From: Desulfobacterales bacterium | GTDB lineage: Bacteria > Desulfobacterota > Desulfobacteria > Desulfobacterales > JAUCGF01 | Assembly (NCBI GenBank): GCA_029940345.1 | Contig: JAOZRC010000054.1 | Coordinates: 1 to 14,727 of the forward strand | Reading direction: 5' to 3' | DNA: 14,727 bases | In this document: piece by piece, positions 1 through 7,936 of the stretch | How the letters are laid out: every line of letters begins with the position of its first letter | Position numbering within the stretch: position 1 is the first letter of the stretch | Notes under the pieces: model-generated | The model's input: only the letters and a program-made list of their open reading frames with translations | The model's database searches: none | What the model was told of the DNA's origin: nothing | Translations under genes and position numbers: made by a program

Positions 1-49
1 GCTCTCACACTTTTTCGCTTCGATCACGACTTTCCAAACAGGCTCTAAG
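1..49 (+). repeat. 49-bp repeat, left copy, inverted match to 14674-14722
   Basis: The first 49 bases are the exact reverse complement of positions 14674-14722. The match stops at base 50, where the left side continues with an A and the right side differs. The repeat begins exactly at the window edge, so its true outer boundary cannot be seen here. The right copy runs five bases further outward before the window ends. The simplest reading is a dispersed intergenic repeat at which a contig assembly stopped. A transposon end is less likely because the interior is housekeeping DNA. Confidence 0.9.
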
Positions 50-70
50 ACTTTTCAAACAGGCTTTTAG
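29..70 (+). repeat. tandem pair of 21-bp units
   Basis: Positions 29-49 and 50-70 are adjacent 21-base units agreeing at 18 of 21 positions, with shared core CAAACAGGCT. Only the first unit lies inside the 49-bp terminal repeat. The right-hand copy of that repeat carries a single unit. The second unit is therefore either a local duplication or part of a longer repeat truncated at the other locus. Confidence 0.7.
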
Positions 71-136
71 TTTTACGAACCTATCTGTTATTGAGACAAT
101 ATAATAATCATTGCTAAAATTTAAACGCTTATTTTC

Positions 137-165
137 TTGACATAGCATTTTCAAAAGATTATTTT
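137..165 (+). promoter_or_regulatory. sigma70-type promoter of ffh
   Basis: A perfect -35 hexamer TTGACA (137-142) is followed after 17 bases by TATTTT (160-165, four of six consensus positions). This gives a predicted start near 172 and a leader of about 70 nt before ffh. The surroundings are strongly AT-rich. It is the only well-matched promoter seen upstream of the cluster and probably drives ffh-rpsP and perhaps the genes beyond. No intrinsic terminator is seen before ffh. Confidence 0.55.
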
Positions 166-240
166 CAATAATTTCATGTTGATTGGAAGCATACTGCTTA
201 AATTTTGTTGAAAAGTACCTAACGACTTAAAGATAAGACT

Positions 241-1572
241 ATGTTTGACGCATTGAGCGATAAACTGAATTTGGCTTTTAAAAAGCTCAAAGGTCGTGGC
301 AAATTATCGGAAAAGAACATTGCCGACGGTCTTCGAGAGGTTCGGATGGCCCTTTTAGAGGCCGACGTCCACTATCGGGTGGTCAAAAAACTGGTTGCTG
401 ATATCAAAGAAAGGGCGCTCGGACAGGAAGTCATGGCCAGTTTGACGCCCGGGCAGCAAGTCGTCAAAATTGTTAATGAAGAATTAACGTCCCTGATGGG
501 TTCAAAAGGCCAGGAACTTAATTTGTCAGGAACATCGCCGGCAACTGTCATGTTGGTCGGACTTCAAGGCTCGGGTAAAACGACAACGGCCTCCAAACTC
601 GCTCTTTTTTTACGCAAAAAGGGACACAGACCTTTTCTGGCGCCTGCTGACGTATCTCGCCCGGCCGCTATTACGCAACTTAAAAAATTGGGTGCCCAAC
701 TTTCCGTGCCTGTATTTGATTCGCTGCCGGATGCGGATGCGGTTTCAATCTGTCAGCAAGCGCAAACCGTTGCACAGCAGGAAGGGTATGACACGCTTAT
801 AATAGACACTGCCGGTCGTCAGCATGTCGATGAAGCGCTTATGGCGGAATTAGTGCGCATTAAGCAAGCGGTGCGTCCCTCTGATATAATACTGGTTGCC
901 GATGCCATGACAGGTCAGGATGCCGTCAATATCGCTGACGCTTTTGATAAAACGCTTGATATCGGGGGGGTCATTCTTTCCAAAATAGATGGCGATGCGC
1001 GAGGCGGCGCGGCGCTTTCAATTAAGGCGATAACAGGCAAACCAATCAAATTTGTAGGGATCGGCGAAAAAGCTGGTGACCTTGAACCGTTTTATCCTGA
1101 CCGAATTGCTTCCAAGATACTGGGAATGGGTGATATCCTAACCTTTATTGAAAAAGCCCAGTCAATGGTTGATGAAGATAAAGCGGCTGATTTGGAAAAA
1201 AAATTACGGAAAAATCAGTTCACACTGGAAGATTTTCGGGATCAGATGGTTCAAATCCGTAAAATGGGTTCAATAAACGATTTGATCCGGATGATTCCCG
1301 GCTTAGGCGGTGGCAAGCAGTTAAAAAATCTGAATGTGGATGATAATGAACTTGTAAAAATCGAAGCGATTATTAACTCCATGACTATCAAGGAGCGACG
1401 CAAGCACACTATTATCAACGGAAGTCGTCGTAAACGCATCGCTAATGGTAGCGGGACACGGGTTCAAGATGTGAACAAATTGCTGAAAAATTACACCCAG
1501 GTGATGAAAATGATGAAAAAATTGAACAAAGGCGGTATGCGCGCCCTGGGACGCGGTATGCTGCCTTTTTAA
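241..1572 (+). CDS. ffh: signal recognition particle GTPase Ffh (SRP54)
   Basis: Ffh binds 4.5S RNA and signal sequences of nascent membrane proteins and delivers ribosomes to FtsY at the membrane. The 443 residues match the usual bacterial length. An N-terminal four-helix domain starts MFDALSDKL. The GTPase G domain has the P-loop GLQGSGKT (107-114), DTAGR (189-193) and the [10 protein letters not shown] guanine-specificity region (247-256). The methionine-rich M domain (about 325-440) has [12 protein letters not shown] and the RNA-binding [11 protein letters not shown] segment. The start is fixed by the canonical N-terminus, although the ribosome-binding site is weak. The stop codon overlaps the Shine-Dalgarno of rpsP, so the two genes are translationally close. 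Nothing is missing or truncated. Confidence 0.98.
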   Translation: MFDALSDKLNLAFKKLKGRGKLSEKNIADGLREVRMALLEADVHYRVVKKLVADIKERALGQEVMASLTPGQQVVKIVNEELTSLMGSKGQELNLSGTSPATVMLVGLQGSGKTTTASKLALFLRKKGHRPFLAPADVSRPAAITQLKKLGAQLSVPVFDSLPDADAVSICQQAQTVAQQEGYDTLIIDTAGRQHVDEALMAELVRIKQAVRPSDIILVADAMTGQDAVNIADAFDKTLDIGGVILSKIDGDARGGAALSIKAITGKPIKFVGIGEKAGDLEPFYPDRIASKILGMGDILTFIEKAQSMVDEDKAADLEKKLRKNQFTLEDFRDQMVQIRKMGSINDLIRMIPGLGGGKQLKNLNVDDNELVKIEAIINSMTIKERRKHTIINGSRRKRIANGSGTRVQDVNKLLKNYTQVMKMMKKLNKGGMRALGRGMLPF

Positions 1573-1582
1573 GGAGAAGACT

Positions 1583-1840
1583 ATGTCAGTGAAAATCAGA
1601 TTGGCTCGGCACGGAGCTAAAAAGAGGCCATTTTATCGGATCGTTGTCGCCGATATTGAAAGCCCGCGGGATGGAAAATTTTTGGAAACCGTAGGCACAT
1701 ATAATCCATTACGAGATCCCGCGGAAGTCACTTATAAAGAGGCACGCGTTAAATATTGGATGGAGCAGGGCGCAATTCCCACTGATACGGTGAAAAATAT
1801 TTTAAAAAAAGAGGGGGTTTTTACAAACGGCGCAACATAA
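1583..1840 (+). CDS. rpsP: 30S ribosomal protein bS16
   Basis: A structural protein of the 30S subunit. The 85 residues are the normal length, and the sequence has the family start [23 protein letters not shown] followed by [10 protein letters not shown] and the region around [23 protein letters not shown] strong AAGGAGA precedes the ATG by about six bases and overlaps the ffh stop codon. In related genomes the KH-domain gene follows after a few bases; here about 500 non-coding bases intervene. Confidence 0.97.
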   Translation: MSVKIRLARHGAKKRPFYRIVVADIESPRDGKFLETVGTYNPLRDPAEVTYKEARVKYWMEQGAIPTDTVKNILKKEGVFTNGAT

Positions 1841-1899
1841 AACTGGTCAGTCGTAATTTCTCGTAAGTTACTGAGATAAATAGCACTGGAAATATAGCA

Positions 1900-1928
1900 T
1901 TGACTTTGTCAATTTCAATGGTTTAAAT
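1900..1928 (+). promoter_or_regulatory. candidate promoter for khpA-rimM-trmD
   Basis: TTGACT (1900-1905) is separated by 17 bases from TTAAAT (1923-1928), each a partial match to the sigma70 hexamers. The -35 box lies in a small hairpin. If active it would restore transcription of the downstream genes after the insert. This is a weak call based only on hexamers and spacing. Confidence 0.25.
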
Positions 1929-2035
1929 CTGTTATCAAGTAACTATACACTTCAAGTATTGCACAGTCGAGGTAAAAGATAATCAGGGCATGGTGACGAA
2001 TTAGGGTCAGCGATTTAATATCTTGTTAAAATAGA

Positions 2036-2099
2036 GGCTACCCACATAAGGCAACCCAACCTACGACTACATTTAGTGTCCCAGCTTATGTTGGTAGCC
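2036..2099. repeat. 15-bp inverted repeat
   Basis: Arms 2036-2050 (GGCTACCCACATAAG) and 2085-2099 (CTTATGTTGGTAGCC) are complementary at 14 of 15 positions with a 34-base loop. No T-run follows the right arm, so it is not a typical intrinsic terminator. It lies just upstream of the larger palindrome at 2121-2294 and may be part of the same inserted material. Confidence 0.6.
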
Positions 2100-2120
2100 A
2101 AAATAGATAACACTGAAATC

Positions 2121-2294
2121 GTATCCTGTTCACAAATTATGGCCAAGTGCAGTTCCAGAGTGCGAAAATTATGTTTTTCGCATGGGGCTGAATCCGTGGA
2201 ACAGCATGTTATATTTGCGAAAGACCGTTCCGCTCCGCTCCACTTAACTTTCGCACTCCTTATTGGCCATTACCATCTAATTTGAATAGGATAC
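2121..2294. repeat. 174-bp four-armed palindromic element (MITE/REP-pair-like)
   Basis: The ends are imperfect inverted repeats: 2121-2136 starts GTATCCTGTTCA and the right end reads GTATCCTATTCA on the other strand. Both arms continue with ATGGCCAA and GAGTGCGAAA. Inside are four related arms, with TGCGAAAA at 2161-2168, TTTTCGCA at 2175-2182, TGCGAAAG at 2216-2223 and CTTTCGCA at 2248-2255. They can fold as two separate hairpins or as one cruciform. No clear target-site duplication is visible and there is no transposase. Confidence 0.65.
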
Positions 2295-2340
2295 CTGGAA
2301 TCCCTTTAATTCTCAACAGCCGACAAAGGAGATACGAGCT

Positions 2341-2571
2341 ATGAAAGAGCTGATTAAATATATTGCCCAAGCGTTAGTTGATAACCCTGAACAAGTTGAG
2401 GTTTTGGAAGTGGAAGGCAACCAGACATCGGTATTGGAACTTAAAGTGGCTCAAGAGGATTTGGGCAAGGTAATCGGAAGGCAAGGACGCACAGCGCGAG
2501 CAATGCGAACCATTTTGAGCGCATCTTCCGGCAAGTTAAAAAAACGAACAGTTCTGGAAATTATTGAATAA
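2341..2571 (+). CDS. khpA: KH-domain RNA-binding protein KhpA
   Basis: A small single-KH RNA-binding protein of the KhpA (YlqC-type, UPF0109) family, which in other bacteria works with KhpB on small RNAs and cell-envelope genes. The 76 residues are full length. The KH GXXG loop is GRQG inside [18 protein letters not shown] (about 43-59), followed by the conserved [10 protein letters not shown] end. The Shine-Dalgarno AAAGGAGA is strong. The stop overlaps the proposed start of rimM, so the two are probably translationally coupled. Its usual neighbour rpsP is upstream but displaced by the 500-bp insert. Confidence 0.93.
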   Translation: MKELIKYIAQALVDNPEQVEVLEVEGNQTSVLELKVAQEDLGKVIGRQGRTARAMRTILSASSGKLKKRTVLEIIE

Positions 2572-3097
2572 GCTTGTGGCGTGTAACGATCTTGTCGCTA
2601 TTGGAAAAATTGTCGGCGTCCATGGGCTTAAAGGTTATCTTAAAGTATTTTCTTGGGCCGAATCAGTTGAGACATACCGTGCCGCAACCAAACTGATTAT
2701 CAAAGATGCGAACGGCAATGACACTTGCTATCGTATTTTCGAAATCAAACCGCATAAAAACCAATTACTTTTATCTATAAAAGGGATAAACACATGTGAA
2801 CAGGCTCGGGCGTTGACGGGCTGTAAACTTTTTATCGAACGGGCGAATCTTCCGGAGCTGGAACCGGGGGTTTACTATTGGTCAGATATTATCGGACTTT
2901 CAGTTTTTACGATCACAGATAAATATCTGGGACGAATTAAATTTGTCTTCCAAACGGGTGCCAATGATGTTTATGTTGTCAGGAGTGACACCGATGATCC
3001 GATCAAAGAAACATTAATCCCGGCGCTCGAATCCGTAGTGCAATCGGTTGATTTGAGACGACAAACCATGATAGTGGACCTGCCTGAAGGATTGTAA
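2564..3097 (+). CDS. rimM: ribosome maturation factor RimM
   Basis: RimM assists 30S head assembly around uS19 and 16S rRNA. The protein has the N-terminal RimM domain with [19 protein letters not shown] and a C-terminal PRC-barrel domain starting near [11 protein letters not shown], with GANDVYVV and LIPAL. At 177 residues the length is normal. The proposed start is a TTG overlapping the khpA end by eight bases. An in-frame GTG at 2576 is an equally plausible start and would shorten the protein by four residues; neither has a convincing Shine-Dalgarno. The position before trmD is classical. Confidence 0.94.
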   Translation: MNKLVACNDLVAIGKIVGVHGLKGYLKVFSWAESVETYRAATKLIIKDANGNDTCYRIFEIKPHKNQLLLSIKGINTCEQARALTGCKLFIERANLPELEPGVYYWSDIIGLSVFTITDKYLGRIKFVFQTGANDVYVVRSDTDDPIKETLIPALESVVQSVDLRRQTMIVDLPEGL

Positions 3098-3149
3098 AGG
3101 CGGAAACTATCGAAAGAACGTATTTCGGGGCTTTTATCTTCTAATTCTG

Positions 3150-3899
3150 ATGAACTTTACTGTTTTGACTATTTTCCCCGAGATGTTTGACCTGTTTTGG
3201 AAACATGGAATCGTACGCCGGGCAATTGAACGAGATATGATTAAGGTCTCGGCAGCCAATATCAGGGATCATGCCCGCGGACGGCATAGTATGACGGATG
3301 ATCGACCTTACGGCGGGGGCAGCGGTATGATAATGAAACCCGAACCCCTGGCGGAAGCCATTCGCGCCGCTCGTTTGGAAATGGGAGACGCTCTGACGAT
3401 TTTGTTATCCCCCCAGGGAGGATGTTTCAATCAACATAAAGCGCGCGCTTTAGCTGAATCAAAAGGGCTTATTTTTATCTGCGGCCGATATGAAGGCGTA
3501 GATGAGCGCATTTTTTGTGATTACGTTGATGAAGAAATTTCGATTGGCGATTTTATCCTAACCGGTGGTGAATTGGCCGCGATGGTGATTATCGACGCGG
3601 TCGTGCGTTTGCTTCCCGGTGTCCTTGGCAGCCCGGATTCAGCGGTAAATGAATCCTTCAACGACCATCTTCTAGAACACGCGCATTATACCAGGCCGCG
3701 CACTTTTGAGGGTATTGATGTTCCCCCAGTGCTTATTTCCGGCAATCATGGGGAAATTGAAAAATGGCGGTCAGAAACAACGTTGATTCGTACATTTTTA
3801 AAAAGGCCGGATATGTTGATAGACCGGCCCCTTTCAGACACTGAACGGGAAATTTTAAAAAATTGGCGTCAGGAGCTTGATGACCTCATTCAGGGCTAA
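3150..3899 (+). CDS. trmD: tRNA (guanine37-N1)-methyltransferase TrmD
   Basis: A SPOUT-family dimeric enzyme that methylates G37 next to the anticodon and prevents +1 frameshifting. The SAM-binding trefoil knot is intact: SPQGG (87-91), CGRYEGVDER (111-120) and SIGDFILTGGELAA (131-144). The tRNA-binding part has HYTRP (179-183) and ISGNHGEIEKWR. At 249 residues it is the usual size. R153 aligns with the conserved catalytic-site Arg. Residue 168, which by my hand alignment corresponds to the general-base Asp169 of Haemophilus TrmD, is Glu. No clear Shine-Dalgarno precedes the ATG, 52 bases after rimM. Confidence 0.97.
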   Translation: MNFTVLTIFPEMFDLFWKHGIVRRAIERDMIKVSAANIRDHARGRHSMTDDRPYGGGSGMIMKPEPLAEAIRAARLEMGDALTILLSPQGGCFNQHKARALAESKGLIFICGRYEGVDERIFCDYVDEEISIGDFILTGGELAAMVIIDAVVRLLPGVLGSPDSAVNESFNDHLLEHAHYTRPRTFEGIDVPPVLISGNHGEIEKWRSETTLIRTFLKRPDMLIDRPLSDTEREILKNWRQELDDLIQG

Positions 3900-4473
3900 A
3901 CTATATGTCGCATTGGTTCATTACCCAGTGGTGAACAAAAATAATGAGGTGATTTCATCAGCGGTGACAAATCTGGATTTGCATGATATAGCCAGGGCCT
4001 GTCGTACTTATGGTGTAGACCGATTTTATGTGGCTACACCGTTAGCCGATCAACAAAAATTGATTACACGGCTTGTTTCTCATTGGATTAGCGGGGTCGG
4101 AGCTGTGAATAATCCTTTAAGGCGGGAAGCGCTTAAAGTCGTTCGGGTAAAAGATTCCCTTGATCAGGTTTGCCAGGCTATTTATCAACGTGATGCGAAA
4201 CTGCCCAAAACCGTTGTAACCAGTGCGGCGTCACATCCGAATAACATAAGTTTTTGCCAATTGGGCAAAATGCTTTCCGGTGCAGCACCATTAGTTCTGG
4301 TTTTTGGTACTGCCTGGGGGCTTGCCGAGCCATGTTTTGAGCAGGCCGATTACATCCTCGAACCCATCCAGGGAGACACATGTGAGGGAGAGACAGGCTA
4401 TAATCACTTGGCCGTGCGATCCGCAGCATCTATTATTCTAGATCGAGTGCAAACTTTACACAGTCATCTATGA
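3880..4473 (+). CDS. SPOUT-type RNA methyltransferase, trmD-linked
   Basis: I recognise this as the SAM-dependent RNA methyltransferase family found between trmD and rplS in Desulfobacterota and some other lineages (the Pfam family usually described as SAM-dependent RNA methyltransferase). It resembles the TrmD knot: VALVHYPVVNKN at the N-terminus, TNLDLHDIARACRTYGVDRFYV, then LVLVFGTAWGLAEP and a C-terminal GYNHLAVRSAASIILDR segment typical of SPOUT cofactor loops. The substrate RNA is not established by the sequence. The start is taken at ATG 3880, preceded by AGGAG, rather than the TTG one codon earlier. It overlaps the trmD end by 20 bases, indicating coupled translation. Confidence 0.85.
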   Translation: MTSFRAKLYVALVHYPVVNKNNEVISSAVTNLDLHDIARACRTYGVDRFYVATPLADQQKLITRLVSHWISGVGAVNNPLRREALKVVRVKDSLDQVCQAIYQRDAKLPKTVVTSAASHPNNISFCQLGKMLSGAAPLVLVFGTAWGLAEPCFEQADYILEPIQGDTCEGETGYNHLAVRSAASIILDRVQTLHSHL

Positions 4474-4527
4474 GCGTGCAGCGTATAAAATCAAAAAACG
4501 ATTTATAACAATATATTAGGAGAAAAA

Positions 4528-4875
4528 ATGGAAGCAATCAAACAGTTGGAAAGAGAAATGATGCGGTCGGACCACCCGCGTTTTAACGCAGGAGACACGA
4601 TTAAGGTTCATGTAAAAATCAAGGAGGGCGAAAAAGAACGTATACAGGTTTTTCAGGGCGTTGTGATTAGCAAACACAACGGCACGACCAATGCGACATT
4701 TACAGTCAGAAAAGTTTCTTATGGGGTCGGGGTTGAACGCATATTCCCGCTGCATTCTCCGATTATTGATAAAATCGAGGTCGTAACGCATGGTAAGGTG
4801 CGCCGGGCCAAGATTTATTACTTGCGCAATCTAAGGGGAAAAGCGGCACGTCTTAAAGAGCGGCGTCTAAACTGA
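4528..4875 (+). CDS. rplS: 50S ribosomal protein bL19
   Basis: A structural protein at the 30S-50S interface. The 115 residues are full length, with the family signatures [51 protein letters not shown] and the basic end [25 protein letters not shown] strong TTAGGAGA Shine-Dalgarno lies six bases before the ATG. The 54-base gap upstream is very AT-rich and has only a weak imperfect hairpin, so no leader regulation is claimed. Confidence 0.98.
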   Translation: MEAIKQLEREMMRSDHPRFNAGDTIKVHVKIKEGEKERIQVFQGVVISKHNGTTNATFTVRKVSYGVGVERIFPLHSPIIDKIEVVTHGKVRRAKIYYLRNLRGKAARLKERRLN

Positions 4876-4906
4876 TTATTGGTCTGGCCATAGCAGGTTT
4901 TTGATA

Positions 4907-5539
4907 ATGAAACCAAACCGGTGGAAATTTGAAAAAACTGCCGCAAAAAATGGTTACATATTTATTGCGGGTGTTGACGAGGCTGGACGCGGCCCCTTGG
5001 CAGGTCCTGTTGTTGCTGCGTCTGTCATCCTGCCTTCCACTTTTTCAATTAACCGATTAGATGATTCTAAAAAGCTAACGCCCTTTCAAAGAGAAAACTT
5101 ATATTCTCAAATATATACTTATGCTGTTTCGGTTGGTATTGGTGTGATCGGACCGAATGTGATTGATCGCATCAATATCCTCCAGGCATCTCTCCAGGCG
5201 ATGGCTCTTGCTGTAAATAGCCTTCACCCGCGTCCCGATTACCTCCTCATAGATGGTAATTTTAGCATTCCATCAGTGTTTCCCCAGCAACCGATCATTA
5301 AGGGTGATTCACTGAGTGTTTCGATTGCGGCGGCTTCCGTTGTCGCTAAAGTCACACGAGACAGACTGATGCAAAGACACCATCAGGATTATCCCCAATA
5401 TGAATTTGCCAGGCACAAAGGCTATCCCACCAAAGCGCATAAAAAGGCGATCCGAACGTCCGGAATCAGCCTTATTCATCGCCGCAGCTTTAAAGGGGTT
5501 AAGGAACACTGCGATGCCATACGGAAGCCCGAGGAATAG
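4907..5539 (+). CDS. rnhB: ribonuclease HII
   Basis: RNase HII cleaves the RNA strand of RNA-DNA hybrids and starts ribonucleotide excision repair. From ATG 4907 the protein has 210 residues. Catalytic acids are in GVDEAGRGPLAGPV (D24, E25), LLIDGN (D116) and ASVVAKVTRDRLM (D152). The GRG motif for ribonucleotide recognition and the C-terminal HKGYPTKAH and HRRSF elements are also present. The TTG at 4901 is a possible earlier start adding two residues. ATG 4907 is preferred because an AGG lies nine bases upstream. The gene ends three bases before the kinase gene. Confidence 0.96.
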   Translation: MKPNRWKFEKTAAKNGYIFIAGVDEAGRGPLAGPVVAASVILPSTFSINRLDDSKKLTPFQRENLYSQIYTYAVSVGIGVIGPNVIDRINILQASLQAMALAVNSLHPRPDYLLIDGNFSIPSVFPQQPIIKGDSLSVSIAAASVVAKVTRDRLMQRHHQDYPQYEFARHKGYPTKAHKKAIRTSGISLIHRRSFKGVKEHCDAIRKPEE

Positions 5540-5542
5540 AAA

Positions 5543-7918
5543 ATGGTAAAACTTCTTGCAATTGACGATGAACCGGACAACTTGATCACTTTATCGGCGC
5601 TATTAAAAAAAGAGATACCTGATTGCTCTTTTATGACTGCCCGATCAGGCCGTGAGGGTCTTGATAAAGCTCGTGCGGAATTGCCCGATACCATTCTTCT
5701 TGACATCAAAATGCCCGAAATGGATGGTTTTGAAGTCTGTCAAAAACTCAAAACGGATAAATTCACCAAACATATCCCTGTGATTATGCTCACCGCTATC
5801 CGCGCGAAAGTTCAGCATCGCATAAAAGGGTTTGAATTGGGTGCCGATGCATTTTTTACCAAACCAATCAATACGAATGAATTGGTTGCGCAAATTAATG
5901 TTATGTTGCGTATAAAAAAAGCGGAAAGCATATTGCGCAAAGAGAGAGACCTACTGGAAATATTAATCCAGGAAAGAACCAAGGCGTTGCGTAAAAGCGA
6001 ACAGAAATTCCGCTTGCTTTATGAAAAAGCGCCTTTGGGTTATCAGGCTTTGGATATTAATGACCATTTTATTGATGTCAATCAGGCGTGGCTTGACACG
6101 ATGGGATATTCCCGGGAAGAAGTTATCGGCCGCTGGTTCGGTGATTTTATAGCACCCAATTGCATTGAACATTACTGGCAAGCTTTTTCATATTTCAGCA
6201 CCGATGGTGAAATTCATAGCGAAGAGTTTGAACTTCTTAAAAAAGACGGGAGTTCACTGATTGTTTTGTTTGAAGGAAACGTCAGCTATGATGAAATGGG
6301 ACGGTTTTTGCAAAGCCACTGTATGTTTATTGACATTACTAAGCAAAAGCAGGCCGAAAAAGCCCTGAAAGAGAGTGAGGCTAAATTCAGAACAATTACC
6401 GCTTCGGCGATTAACCCGATCGTTATGATGGATGATTTAGGGCATATTTCCTATATGAATGCGTCCGCCGAAAGGGCTTTCAACTACACTGGCGAAGAAA
6501 TACAAGGGCAGGAGTTTCAGTCCCTCCTGGTATCTGATGATTATCATAATATCTTTCGCAAGGGATTTGAAATCTTTAAAAATGGCAATACCGATAGCGC
6601 GAACGGAAGGCATATTGAATTAAATGTGCTGAAAAAAGACGGAACCGAATTTCCGGTGGAACTCTCTCTTTCGGCCGTAAAATTCAAAGGGCGTCAGAAT
6701 GCGGTTGGCATTATCAGAGATTTGAGTGAACGCAAAGCCGCCGAAAGAGAAAAGGCGCGGCTGCAGCGCCAACTCCGCCAAGCTCATAAACTGGAATCCA
6801 TCGGCACCTTAGCTGGCGGTATTGCGCATGATTTTAATAATATCCTTGGTGCCGTCTATGGCTACGCCCAGTTAGCTCAGTTTGAAATTCCGAGTGAAAA
6901 CAAGGCGTTGAATCATGTAAGCCAGATCATCCGGGCTTGTGACCGTGCCAAAGACCTGGTGCGGCAAATATTGACTTTCAGCCGCCATAATGATCAAGAG
7001 ATCAATCTTATTCAGATCGGCCCTATCATCAAAGAAGTGTTAAAACTTTTACGTGCATCATTACCTTCAACCATTGATATCGTTCAACAGATTCAGTCCC
7101 ACGGTATGGTGATTATGGGTAATCCGACCAAAATTCATCAAGTGATGATGAATCTTTGCACAAATGCATCACAGGCCATGGAAAAAGACCCTACGGGAAC
7201 TTTGGAAGTCTGCCTGACGCCTGTCGAACTTGATGAACAACAAGCGGCGGCCCTTCCTGATATTGAACAGGGCCCTTATCTCCGGCTTACTGTGAATGAT
7301 ACGGGTCATGGTATTAAACCGGATATGATGGAACGTATCTTTGACCCCTACTTTACAACCAAAGACAAGGGAGTCGGCACCGGTCTGGGATTGGCTGTGG
7401 TCCAGGGTATTGTTAAAAAGCACGGCGGTGCGATCAGTGTTGTTAGCGAACCCGAAATCGGAACTTCCTTTAATATTTATTTTCCCCGCCTCGAAACGGA
7501 TGTGGTGGAAGAACCGATATCCGACGATCTTCTTCCTGGCGGTACCGAAAAAATTCTTTTCATTGATGATGAACCGATGCTGGCGGATATGGGTAAGCAA
7601 TTGCTTGAAAGATTGGGGTATGATGTTGTCAGTAAAACCGAATCAATTGACGCGCTGGCGCTTTTTCGATCTCAACCTGATAATTTTGATATTGTTATCA
7701 CTGATATGACAATGCCCAAAATGACAGGTGAGCAACTGGCGAAAGAAATCATGCAAATTCGATCGGATATGCCAATCATTATATGCACGGGCTTCAACAA
7801 ACTGATTACATGCGAAAAAGCACATGAACTAGGGATACGCGGATTCCTGATGAAGCCATTAAGTATTGGCGATTTGGCTGTCTCAATCCAGGATGCTTTA
7901 GGCAAATCTGTTAATTAA
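5543..7918 (+). CDS. hybrid sensor histidine kinase (REC-PAS-PAS-HisKA-HATPase-REC)
   Basis: A soluble two-component kinase of 791 residues with no membrane segment, so it senses a cytoplasmic signal or a partner receiver input. Domains: N-terminal receiver (1-122; acid pocket D8/D9, phosphoacceptor D54, T84, K107); coiled coil (about 125-155); PAS (about 153-270); PAS (about 278-397); dimerisation and phosphotransfer domain with H429 in GGIAHDFNN; ATPase with N-box N537/N541, DTGHGI (586-591), FDPYFTTK and GTGLGL (612-617); C-terminal receiver (670-787; D675/D676, D721, T749, K771). All phosphorelay residues are present. GAGGAA lies seven bases before the ATG, within the rnhB end, so it is co-transcribed with RNA-metabolism genes. 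The output partner is not in the window. Confidence 0.93.
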   Translation: MVKLLAIDDEPDNLITLSALLKKEIPDCSFMTARSGREGLDKARAELPDTILLDIKMPEMDGFEVCQKLKTDKFTKHIPVIMLTAIRAKVQHRIKGFELGADAFFTKPINTNELVAQINVMLRIKKAESILRKERDLLEILIQERTKALRKSEQKFRLLYEKAPLGYQALDINDHFIDVNQAWLDTMGYSREEVIGRWFGDFIAPNCIEHYWQAFSYFSTDGEIHSEEFELLKKDGSSLIVLFEGNVSYDEMGRFLQSHCMFIDITKQKQAEKALKESEAKFRTITASAINPIVMMDDLGHISYMNASAERAFNYTGEEIQGQEFQSLLVSDDYHNIFRKGFEIFKNGNTDSANGRHIELNVLKKDGTEFPVELSLSAVKFKGRQNAVGIIRDLSERKAAEREKARLQRQLRQAHKLESIGTLAGGIAHDFNNILGAVYGYAQLAQFEIPSENKALNHVSQIIRACDRAKDLVRQILTFSRHNDQEINLIQIGPIIKEVLKLLRASLPSTIDIVQQIQSHGMVIMGNPTKIHQVMMNLCTNASQAMEKDPTGTLEVCLTPVELDEQQAAALPDIEQGPYLRLTVNDTGHGIKPDMMERIFDPYFTTKDKGVGTGLGLAVVQGIVKKHGGAISVVSEPEIGTSFNIYFPRLETDVVEEPISDDLLPGGTEKILFIDDEPMLADMGKQLLERLGYDVVSKTESIDALALFRSQPDNFDIVITDMTMPKMTGEQLAKEIMQIRSDMPIIICTGFNKLITCEKAHELGIRGFLMKPLSIGDLAVSIQDALGKSVN

Positions 7919-7936
7919 GCGTAATGGATTATTCTT

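Larger units (their letters stand above)
1841..2340. other. 500-bp non-coding insert between rpsP and khpA
   Basis: No convincing gene is present. The stretch holds a short perfect hairpin (ATTGAC-TTT-GTCAAT, 1899-1913) that overlaps a candidate promoter, a 15-bp inverted repeat (2036-2099) and a 174-bp imperfect palindrome (2121-2294). The last part carries the Shine-Dalgarno AAAGGAGA for khpA. The interval is unusually long for this position in a translation operon. A 69-codon GTG-initiated reading frame across the palindrome has no recognisable product and was not accepted. Confidence 0.7.

Noticed and set aside
1899..1913. Hairpin ATTGAC-TTT-GTCAAT as the rpsP terminator
   Set aside because: The stem is short and AT-rich and no uninterrupted T-run follows; it coincides with a candidate -35 box instead.
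2076..2285. 69-codon GTG-initiated open reading frame in the rpsP-khpA gap
   Set aside because: It lies across the 174-bp palindrome, has no ribosome-binding site and no recognisable protein features; its composition follows the repeat.
4493..4507. Possible ribosomal-protein leader hairpin before rplS
   Set aside because: The pairing of TATAAAATC with GATTTATA is imperfect and purely A/T-rich, which is expected by chance here.
7169..7600. 143-codon minus-strand reading frame opposite the kinase gene
   Set aside because: It is antisense to a conserved catalytic domain, without a ribosome-binding site or family resemblance.
7341..7709. 122-codon reading frame inside the kinase gene, same strand
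   Set aside because: It is an out-of-frame shadow of the ATPase and receiver region, which is conserved in the main frame; the Trp-rich product resembles nothing.
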